NCBI GenBank assembly: GCA_036897625.1
Contig: JAYMTA010001243.1
Location: 1-20,980, forward strand
Length of the DNA: 20,980 bases
DNA from: Pelargonium cotyledonis
Lineage: Eukaryota; Streptophyta; Magnoliopsida; Geraniales; Geraniaceae
Direction of reading: 5' to 3'
Below are positions 11,742-19,345 of this stretch, one piece after another (the first letter of the stretch is position 1; every line of letters begins with the position of its first letter). The position numbers and the translations under genes were made by a program. The notes beneath the pieces are model-generated. The model made no database searches, was not told where the DNA came from, and was given only the letters and a program-made list of their open reading frames with translations.

Positions 11742-11859
11742 GAACCAAAGCATATACATTTCACACCAACTTAGTGTACGTATAGAGTCTGAAAACCTTG
11801 GAACCAAAGCATATACAATTCACACCAACTTAGTGTACATATAGAGTCTGAAACCTTGC
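11742..11859 (+). repeat. 59-bp direct tandem repeat upstream of peptide gene A
   Basis: Two units, 11742-11800 and 11801-11859, each start GAACCAAAGCATATACA and run through CACACCAACTTAGTGTAC to GAAACCTTG with only a few differences. The same sequence occurs once in copy B (about 13569-13647), so the doubling is specific to copy A. It lies 47-164 bases before the ATG, in the promoter or leader. Confidence 0.85.
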
Positions 11860-11905
11860 TTGCTTGTTCTAAACAACAAGTTCTTGTTTTCTGCAGCTTC
11901 CTGTG

Positions 11906-12352
11906 ATGATGAGCACATCCCAAGCAAGGCTGGTGGCAGCGGTAGTGACAGTAGTCTTGCTTCTCGTGTTTGATTTTCCAGCAACTTCTGCACTTTTCCC
12001 TTATGGTAACGATCTGTTGTCATCATGTGTTTATTCATATCGTATATAGAGAATCAATTCTTGTTGTTGTATATACGGATCTTGATTCTTTGGCTAATTA
12101 GAACCTTTCTCTTCCTTTCGCTCTTGGCATGATCTGTTTAAAGGCGTGAAAGAAAGCAAAGAAACATCACCCTGCATTTCCCGAAGGATGCTTTCAAGAA
12201 AAGATGGATTTGGATGTAAAAGTTCACAACTTGCAAGCAACAAAATGGTGCCTTCCCGGAGTCTAAGATCAAGTATAAGGTCACCACCATCGCCGGTGGG
12301 AAGTAAAGGAAAATCTATGTATGTTCCAGGACCTCCAGAGGTTGTTCGGTGA
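11906..12352 (+). CDS. Putative secreted peptide precursor A, two exons
   Basis: Predicted exons are 11906-12005 (phase 1 end, donor G/GTAACG) and 12144-12352, giving 102 residues. Residues ~1-29 form a signal peptide: a short polar N-terminus, the hydrophobic run LVAAVVTVVLLLVF, then PATSA as likely cleavage site. The rest is basic and rich in Ser and Pro, with TSPCISRRML (an RRxL motif of the kind cut by the subtilase S1P in plant propeptides), a conserved block SRSLRSSIRSPPSP, and a Pro-containing end. A second phase-1 acceptor (exon from 12153) would give a protein three residues shorter. ATG codons at 11906 and 11909 are both usable. A paralogue lies at 13690-14135 with the same structure, which is the main support for this model. 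I do not recognise the family: IDA, CLE, PIP, CEP, PSY and RALF motifs do not fit. Receptor and function are unknown. Confidence 0.65.
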
Positions 12353-12646
12353 ACATGTAATATGGTTATTGGTTTTTGTAACTATTGATTTGCTTAACTT
12401 GCTGGGCTGCCCCATAAATTTTATATATCTTGTAATTTTTGTCATTTCTTCATGAGTTCAGTATAGAAAAAGAAACATGGATATGGATAATGATATTTAT
12501 GAATGGAAGGAGAAATTGTTGCACTCATTTATGCACCAAAACATACCAGTTCAACCCAATAAACTAATACACACACTCATGTCTGAAGCAACATAATCAC
12601 GTGTCTCATGTACCATATATTTATTCCTTAAACTCTATCAAACACT

Positions 12647-12825
12647 CAACCTGAATCTTGGCGCTTCCGCTGCTGCAAACTAGACATGGCCAAGAACGAC
12701 AATGGAGGAGAAACCATTACTTGATTTTCATACCAAATAGCTCGTGGATATGGTCATCAGCCACATCCATGATCAGAAGATATGGTGTTTCACAAGTAAC
12801 TGAAGAGGTAGACATTAGGACTCAA
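12647..12825 (-). pseudogene. Relic of the LRR gene in duplication copy A
   Basis: Three short blocks match separate parts of the intact LRR gene, in the same order and strand. 12647-12700 matches its 3' end (14341-14395). 12723-12771 matches an internal segment (about 14953-15005), with GCTCGTGGATATGGTCATCA recognisable. 12777-12825 matches its start region (about 15914-15960), with AAGATATGGTGTTT. About 550 and 900 bases are missing between blocks, so the gene is destroyed by internal deletions. The short + strand open frame across this stretch is an accident. Confidence 0.85.
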
Positions 12826-13137
12826 TGTAGGTCTTGTACGTACTATTAGGCACATACTTGAATTGGCATGCAAGTGCTTAAACTCTGGAAATAGGGAAGA
12901 ATGGTTTGTTACCTATTCCAAGTGTTTGACTAATAGAAGTTGCATAGAAGCTTCTTACCTAATATCAAAGCTGTGGGTTTGATCACAAATTAAGAAGTTA
13001 TGTACAAAACTGTCTGGTTAGTCATTTATGAACCTTTTACAGTTGCCAAAATTGTCAACTTGTGGGAAATGGGAATAGTTGACTTCAGATTTGCCAGCTC
13101 TACATGTTAAGACATTTAAGTTGAAATGATAAACTTA

Positions 13138-13350
13138 CACTCTCTTCGTCCCAAAATGAGTGTGTACGTTGTTTCCATTTTTTTTTTTGCAAAAATTAAG
13201 AATTACAAGATAAGTTATTGTGTTTTTAATATTACCCTCACTTTCTCACCTACACCACCTCATGTGCAAATCTGTTCGTATGCAAGGGTAATATGGAAAA
13301 AACAATAATATAATAGTTTAAAAATGACACTCATTTTGAGATGGAGGGAG
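13138..13350. mobile_element. Stowaway MITE, with a matching empty site in copy A
   Basis: The left end (CACTCTCTTCGTCCC...AAAATGAGTG) and right end (CACTCATTTTGAGATGGAGGGAG) are inverted repeats of the Stowaway type, flanked by TA at 13136-13137 and 13351-13352. Length is 213 bp with no coding capacity. Copy A reads AAACTTATTTGGATAAAG at about 11332-11349, exactly the sequence expected before insertion with one TA. The element therefore entered after the duplication. The left terminus has two extra bases compared with the family consensus. Confidence 0.92.
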
Positions 13351-13576
13351 TAATTTGGATAAAGAACTTCAAGAAGTAATGGTTTCTCCTCCATTTTCAG
13401 CTGCTTGATCATTTTCATACCTAAACCACCTCTAAATTGTAGGATTGTGTGTGTCAAAGTCAACCAGTGTTTCCTAGTGGTGTCTTAAATATCATATTTG
13501 TCATGAAAGCGAGGGAAGTGTAACCTCAGAGTCATGGTCAACCTTGAAAAAAATGAAACCTTACCTTGTAACCAAA

Positions 13577-13588
13577 CCATATATATAC
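13577..13588 (+). promoter_or_regulatory. Probable TATA box of peptide gene B
   Basis: CCATATATATACAA lies about 105 bases before the ATG at 13690, placing a start site near 13610-13620 and a leader of about 75 bases. In copy A the equivalent position reads only CATATACA, in the duplicated 59-bp units. This suggests the two promoters differ in strength. It is not clear whether TTTTCTGCAG just before each ATG (ending 11896 and 13680) is a leader splice acceptor. Confidence 0.45.
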
Positions 13589-13689
13589 AATTTAAAAATC
13601 ATACAACTCACACCAACTTAGTTTACATATAGAGTCTGAAACATTGCTTGTTCTAAACAACAACTTCTTGTTTTCTGCAGCTTCCTGTG

Positions 13690-14135
13690 ATGATGATCAT
13701 GACCACATCTCAAGTAAAGCTGGTAGTAGCGGTAGTGATAGTACTCTTTCTTCTCATGGTTGATTTTCCAGCAAATTCTGCATTTCCCCCTAATGGCCGG
13801 TAACGTTCTGTTCGATCTCATCATATGTTTATTCGTATTGTATATAGAAATAATCAGTTACTACTGTCATTGTATATACGGATCTAGCAAGATTCTTTGG
13901 GTAATTAGATAATTTCTTGGCATGCATGAAAGGAAGCCAAGAGACTTCACCCTGCATTTCCAGAAGGATGCTAGCAGGAAAAGAAGATGGATTTCGACGT
14001 AAAAGCTCACAACTTGAAAGCTACAAAATGGCGCCTTCCCGGAGCCTAAGATCGAGTATAAGGTCACCACCGTCGCCGCTGGGAAGCCAACGAAAATCTA
14101 TGGGTGCTCCAGCTCCTCCAGGGGCTATTCAGTGA
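13690..14135 (+). CDS. Putative secreted peptide precursor B, two exons
   Basis: Predicted exons are 13690-13799 (phase 2 end, donor CCG/GTAACG) and 13937-14135, giving 102 residues. A signal peptide is clear: MMIMTTSQVK, the hydrophobic run LVVAVVIVLFLLMV, then PANSA near residue 31. The mature part repeats the features of paralogue A: TSPCISRRML with the RRxL site, KMAPSRSLRSSIRSPPSP unchanged except Ala for Val, and a Pro-rich end ending in GAIQ. The acceptor GGAAG/C is chosen because it alone restores frame with the phase-2 donor. ATG codons at 13690, 13693 and 13699 are in frame. The gene converges on the LRR gene, with 207 bases between the stop codons. No known family is recognised. 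A small secreted signalling or defence peptide is the inference. Confidence 0.65.
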
Positions 14136-14342
14136 ACATGTCATGATAGGCTTATTTGTTTTTGTAACTTGCTGGGATGCCCCATAAATTTTACATATCT
14201 TGTAATTGTTGTCATTTATTTATGAATGGAAGGAGAAAGTGTTGCACTCATTTTTATGCACCAAAACATACTATCACATCAACATAATGCATGTGTTTCA
14301 TGTCCCATACATTTATTCCTTAAACTCTTATATATCAAACCC

Positions 14343-15914
14343 TCAACCTGAATCTTGGCGCACCAGCTGCTGCAAACTAGACATTTTCAAGAACGATACA
14401 CTCGCGATGTTCTTGATCTTGTAATTTTCCTGTCCTCCATCAGGTCTCAACTTCTCTGCAAGATCGTCCAGCAATGGCATCAAATTCAACTCCTCCAATG
14501 TGGTCACAAACTGCAGCCCCTCCGGAAGCATCCTCAGCTGCAAGCAATTACGGATCTGTAGGCACTTCAAGCTCGGTAAAGCTCCTTCTTCAAGCTCCGT
14601 CCACGCTTCCAGTACACGAGAAGCAATACTAAGATCCTCTAGCTTTAAAAAGCCTCCATTCCTGCAGAACTCTCTCCCAATCTGTTTTGCATCATAAGCA
14701 TGCCACAAGGTTAAACTTTTCAAATTAGGTAGGCCTTCGAGGACCGGCATTGGGCTCTCAGAGAGGTGGGAGAATCTTAAATACAACTTGGTGAGCTGAT
14801 TCATTGAAGCTATCCAGTTTGGCATCTCTTCCAGGCACCCGCCTAGGCGGAGTTTTTCGAGAAGTGGCGGAGGTGTGAAAGACTGTTGGATCACTAGTGT
14901 CCCTCTCGGAAAAGTATGTTTCGCCTCCAGAGACAAGCTCAAAAGGCTCTCCATTTTCATAATTGAACCAAATAGCTCGTGGATATGATCATCAGCTACA
15001 TCCATCACTCCTAGTCTTCGGAGCTGGATCAGTTGGCCTAATTCCCCGGAAGTGCCTCCACCGGCGTATATGCCCGTAAGGGTCAGGAGGTCTCGCAATC
15101 TGCCGAATCCTGCGGGCACCTTCATCCCGCGAACACCCGAGTTCTTGTACATCTTCAGATGCCTTAGCTTCACGAGACTAAGTATCGCATTTGGCAGATC
15201 CTCTAACCGCCCGCACCATCTGATATCTAGTGTCTGCAGGGCTTGCAGATCACCAATTGTCTCAGGAAGCTCAGTGAGATCGGTCTGTTTTAAACCAAGG
15301 TATGTGAGGTGTGTCAAGTCTCCAACTTCATCAGGCAAGTTCTTGATCTCGGTGTTTTCAAGATCAAGAACTCGTAAGAGATTTGGCTCGGAAAGATTCA
15401 ACCAATTCCCTTCTTCTTCAGGAAGCTTTGTACTCCCCAACAAGAACAGAGAATGGGGCATGATCTTGGCTATGTCCGGACCAAATATAACGCGCCGGTT
15501 CGCGCAAGTGACACTAGAGTCTGAGCTGTTCCGTATGGTAATGAAATGCTCTCCATCCATGGCCTTGTGAAGACATAGTTCATGGAAATGTGATGGAACA
15601 AAGAGATTGGTGCCACTTCCATAGGACTTGTCCACTTGAAGCATACCTTGGCTGGTCAGATCATCAATGTTTTGCTCTGCCACAGCCTCAGGAACTTCGT
15701 CTCCATTTTCTTGAACCAGACCTTCAGCTACCAGTAGCCGGATCAGCTTCCCTTTGCGAATCCGGTGATTGTCAGGGAAGATGCAACAATAGGTCAAGCA
15801 GTTCTTGAGGTAATAAGGTAAATTCAAGAACTCAAGTTTGTATGGTGAAGAAGAAGAAGAAGAAGAAGAAGAAGCTGGTGCTTGCAAGGACTGATCAATG
15901 GAAGGTTGAGCCAT
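14343..15914 (-). CDS. NLR-derived winged-helix plus LRR protein lacking NB-ARC
   Basis: The predicted protein has 523 residues from the Met at 15914. An in-frame upstream Met at 16049 would add 45 residues with no recognisable domain. After a nine-Ser run (15-23), residues ~27-95 (LPYYLKNCLTYCCIFPDNHRI...LIRLLVAEGLV) match the winged-helix part that follows NB-ARC in plant CC-NLRs of the RPP13-like group. From ~178 come leucine-rich repeats (LLRVLDLENTEIKNLPDEVG, LTHLTYLGLKQTDLTELPETIG and more) to about residue 480. No P-loop, kinase-2, GLPL or MHD motif and no coiled coil is present here or just upstream on this strand. A nucleotide-driven switch is therefore unlikely. It may be a stable truncated NLR acting as adaptor or decoy, or a decaying gene. 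The uninterrupted frame argues for recent or continuing constraint. A deleted copy lies at 12647-12825. Confidence 0.85.
   Translation of the reverse strand: MAQPSIDQSLQAPASSSSSSSSSPYKLEFLNLPYYLKNCLTYCCIFPDNHRIRKGKLIRLLVAEGLVQENGDEVPEAVAEQNIDDLTSQGMLQVDKSYGSGTNLFVPSHFHELCLHKAMDGEHFITIRNSSDSSVTCANRRVIFGPDIAKIMPHSLFLLGSTKLPEEEGNWLNLSEPNLLRVLDLENTEIKNLPDEVGDLTHLTYLGLKQTDLTELPETIGDLQALQTLDIRWCGRLEDLPNAILSLVKLRHLKMYKNSGVRGMKVPAGFGRLRDLLTLTGIYAGGGTSGELGQLIQLRRLGVMDVADDHIHELFGSIMKMESLLSLSLEAKHTFPRGTLVIQQSFTPPPLLEKLRLGGCLEEMPNWIASMNQLTKLYLRFSHLSESPMPVLEGLPNLKSLTLWHAYDAKQIGREFCRNGGFLKLEDLSIASRVLEAWTELEEGALPSLKCLQIRNCLQLRMLPEGLQFVTTLEELNLMPLLDDLAEKLRPDGGQENYKIKNIASVSFLKMSSLQQLVRQDSG
15847..15874 (-). 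repeat. GAA/TTC trinucleotide microsatellite encoding poly-Ser
   Basis: About nine GAA units on + are read as TCT/TTC-type codons giving nine Ser (residues 15-23) in the LRR protein. The run lies in the linker before the winged helix, so length changes in threes would be tolerated. Confidence 0.85.
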
Positions 15915-16050
15915 TAAAGATATGGTGTTTTGTGAGTGATTAAATAGGTCTTGCACAATAGCAGTAGATATAGTGAAAAAATGGCCGGCCTTGTTTGTAA
16001 TGTTCTTTTTGCTCTTTTGTGGAACAATTTTCTTGTGAATTGTGGCCAAG

Positions 16051-19000
16051 AACGATCCAATAATGTGTGTTTTTTTATGAGAAATACAAAAGCATAAGCC
16101 AAAATAGCTCTCCCTAGTGTAATTGCTTTTCTCATTTGGTGAATGATCGATATAAACAAAGTGGAATTGTAATTTGCTTTTGTTTTGTTCTACCCTTGTG
16201 TGGAAATTTTGTTGGAATAAAGATTATATTAAGATACATATCAATCCGTAAATTAGATGAAATCGATGTACATTGACACTTGCATTAAAAAAATTGGTTA
16301 AGAAATAAATTACAAATATTTTTGCCAGTGACGCACCTCCATTTAACTTAGTAGAAATGACACATTAGAACGTGTTGGTGTGTAATCCATATATTAGTAT
16401 GATCGTTTTAAAATATAGTACTAAATTTATACTTTTTAAGATGAAGAGGCTTAGGCCATTGAGAATCGAATTGTAGGCTTACGATCTTGCTCTTGAATAA
16501 GGGTAACACACGATACAACAAAAACCTTGACATGTACTCGTGAATTTATCTCGAAATTTAGCAAGTCCACTAGTATGGTATGCGATTTTCAGCGTCACAA
16601 AATTTCATGGACTCTTTGGAGGTGAAGCTAGCTTCACTTTCATCTTATGTTGTACTCACACTTGGGATATTTGTCCACAAACATAGTCCCTGTCTATATG
16701 CATGTCTATTAGACTATATTTATATATGATGTTCATATAAATGTGTCTACATTGTGGTTGGAATGAAATATCATGTAGGATAAAACTTTGTGGTTGGGCT
16801 TTCATGTGCTGGACATCTATCTAGATGTTATTGGGCCTTTTATTGTTCATCAGCACGATGAGATCATATATTCACAATAAAGCTTGAGGACTAAGTCCGA
16901 AAATGATTTGTTTATGTATGTATATACATGCATGTGCATGTGAGGTGTTGTGCACCAATCACAACCACACATTTTCTGTATTTAAAGAAAATGAGGTAGG
17001 ATCAAGACATGTGTTGTAGAGAAAAAAATTTATGTGACCGAAAATACGTCACATAAGTCAATATGCAATATACGTGTCGTCAAGGATTCTCTTCCGATTT
17101 TATTTTATTTTATGTGTAGATAAAAATTGACATTATGATTAAAGAGGCCTGCCTAGCTTGTACCTCAGATACGAGGTTCCCCTATGAATAAGAATCTGAA
17201 TACTATTGTTTTGATTGTCAAAATCAAAGTCAAGACTCAAAGGGGGAGAGAATAATTTTGTGCCAATGTCAACTTAAATTACAGCCTTAGATTATACTAT
17301 AGTATTAATTACATTACATGTTTCTTTATATATGCTTCCAATTTTATATTACATTATATTTTTTATGCACCAAGTCCATCACTCATTTTCCCTACTTCTA
17401 TTCTTTCTTTCTTTTTCGTACACACAAGTAATTATTAGATTTAGGATTTTTTTTTAAACCAAAATGATTGGTACATTACATCTACATACATGTATATTAT
17501 ACAATATTTAATTTAATATGACACAATTACAACAACACATGTCTTATGCATTAAAAAGAATTGAGGTTGTGAAACGATTTGTTGACCGAAGGAAACAAGA
17601 AGGGTGAGGAGAGGTCGTGGCCACAAGGAATAATAATAATATAAAAAGGACAATTGGGGGGTGGCTAGTAATTACAACGAGGATTGAGCAAGTGTAGACA
17701 CGCCCATGTCCTACATTTGCACGTGCTAATGCCTCCCTTCTCCATATAGTTTATACCATTACACGTCCGTTGACACGAAAGATTGTGACTAATGTCTACT
17801 CACCACCCATGGGGACCAACCCCAATATATGGAGTTACTCAAATAATGTTTTAAAAACCGGTCCAAAAGACTAATCAATCATATTCGAACTCGGGATCTT
17901 TTGTATCAACGCTTTGATATTATGTAGAGAACAAACTCAATTAAAAACTTAAACTAATAGTTAAATGCTCAATATCAGTTTTATACTCTAACAATATTTG
18001 TTACTATCTATGAACCAGTAAAAGTCACGATAAATGTGAGTGCTGGTCCGAACAGTTCTACATCTCGATTCTCCAAACCTGAAGAGGAAGATGAATAGGA
18101 AAGAAAAAGATGTAAGGCTTTGGAAGTAACTTCCTCACTTACAATGTCGAGGGTAATCCTACAATTTTCTAAGATGTTATGGTTTAACTTGAAGTTAAGC
18201 AATAGAATGATGGTACAAAGAATACGTACAAGTGAGATGAACTCTATTTCCCTAACAAAAGATGCAAGTTGATATATGATCAGCTGCAAGTAAATCTTAT
18301 TGAGAAAACTTAAATTAAATAAATTAAATAATAATTGAATATACACATGTTTATTTTACTAAATAATTATTATTTTTCGTTTCGAAAAATTGTATTCTCT
18401 GAGAACATGTATGCACGATTCATTCATTATTGTCTTGTTTTGAACTCGAATATTACTTTTTTATGTAATTAGATTATCATTTTGAGAACATTTGGTGTCA
18501 AGATATAGTTACTAGAGAATTGTGACAAGAGTTTAAAGATTGATCTCCTTCTTGAATTGAGATGTAAATAAGGAAAAATTCAACTTTAACTAATACATCT
18601 TTAGTATTTGCAGAAATAGAAAAATGGACCATCGATCATTATAGACAAAGTCTGCAAGATTTCTGAGCTTGAAAGCCATGTATCAATAATCATTCCTAGA
18701 TTCAGACCACAGAGTATTCCATCAATTCATCTCATGAGATGATACAAGAACTTGGATGTTCTAGGTCCCTATAGCGATTTCATTCTTAACCTATTTTCCA
18801 AATGTTAAAATCGAAGGATGTTTTTAATTTATTTATTTGTCAAAATAGCAACAGACCCAATTACGTACCAACAAATATTGTGTCAGTAAACCGGTCTATA
18901 ATCGTTTCAACTTAACTAAATACCTCGAGTTTGAGATTAAAGAATTGAAATATTCACGTTAAAACTTAGTCTTGATGTTGATCGCAGACCTATTTTAAAA

Positions 19001-19257
19001 AAAAAACATATCAATTTTTGTTGATCGCTCATTTCTATAATTGGTTGTGTTTAAAACTCGCCTACACATTTTCCGAGTCAACTATCAACTTTTATTCTAG
19101 TTTATAGATTAACACACTAAATGATGCAAGATAAAAGAGAAGAGTCAATTGGATTTGAATTTTTATTTGAAAGAATATGAAATGATCTCCTAAAGTATGA
19201 TAAAGAAAGCTATATAGGTAGATGATAGGGGAGAATGGGAAATGAATGATTTGATGA
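16051..19257. other. Long intergenic region upstream of the LOB-like gene
   Basis: About 3.2 kb of AT-rich DNA with no convincing gene. The part nearest 16050 should hold the LRR gene promoter (- strand) and the part before 19257 the LOB-like promoter. An LTR/TRIM-like relic sits at 17880-17993. The 112-codon open frame on - at 18008-18346 is Leu/Ile/Phe-rich with no recognisable domain and borders that relic, so I leave it uncalled. Confidence 0.5.
17880..17993 (-). mobile_element. Relic of an LTR or TRIM retroelement end with decayed primer-binding site
   Basis: On - a segment starts TGTTAGAGTATAAAAC (17993) and ends TTGTTCTCTACA (17923), so it begins with TG and ends with CA like a short LTR. 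Directly after it TAATATCAAAGC (17922-17911) resembles the initiator-Met tRNA primer-binding site TGGTATCAGAGC, with three G-to-A differences. AGATCCCGAGTTCGAAT follows. Layout fits the LTR-PBS junction of a small non-coding retroelement; no partner LTR was found. Confidence 0.45.
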
Positions 19258-19280
19258 TTATAAATATTATATATGTATAG
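19258..19280 (+). promoter_or_regulatory. Probable TATA region of the LOB-like gene
   Basis: TTATAAATATTATATATG lies about 30 bases before a likely transcription start near 19290 and just before the CT tract at 19301. It is the best TATA candidate upstream of the leader exon. Confidence 0.5.
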
Positions 19281-19289
19281 AGGATGCAA

Positions 19290-19297
19290 GGTCATAG

Positions 19298-19345
<48 letters not shown>

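Larger units (their letters stand above)
10985..12840. repeat. Tandem segmental duplication, copy A
   Basis: The segment begins near ATACTTGAATTG (11000) and matches the segment starting at about 12850 in order and orientation. Shared landmarks include GCAAGTGCTTA, CTGTGGGTTTGATCAC, TACAAAACTGTCTGGTTAG, the peptide gene, ATGAATGGAAGGAGAAA and the LRR gene 3' end CTGAATCTTGGCGC. Copy A carries an intact peptide gene but only relics of the LRR gene. Boundaries are accurate to perhaps 20-50 bases. Confidence 0.85.
12841..16050. repeat. Tandem segmental duplication, copy B
   Basis: This is the second copy of the block starting at 10985. It holds the spacer (now carrying a MITE), peptide gene B and the full-length LRR frame. 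Its left edge (about 12841-12850) abuts the LRR relic of copy A, showing a direct head-to-tail arrangement. The right edge is uncertain because similarity to copy A fades near 15960. Confidence 0.8.

Noticed and set aside
11820..12038. A 72-codon - frame over exon 1 of peptide gene A
   Set aside because: The + strand gives a signal peptide and a conserved splice donor in both paralogues; the - frame is not conserved in copy B.
12658..12849. A 63-codon + frame in copy A
   Set aside because: It runs across the LRR pseudogene relic, in the opposite strand to the ancestral gene.
15052..15570. A 172-codon open frame on + across the LRR gene
   Set aside because: It lies opposite the LRR coding frame and its product is Arg/Ser/Pro-rich noise; the - strand shows regular leucine-rich repeats.
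18008..18346. A 112-codon open frame on - upstream of the LOB-like gene
   Set aside because: Hydrophobic AT-driven composition, no domain, and it borders the retroelement relic at 17880-17993; not supportable as a gene.
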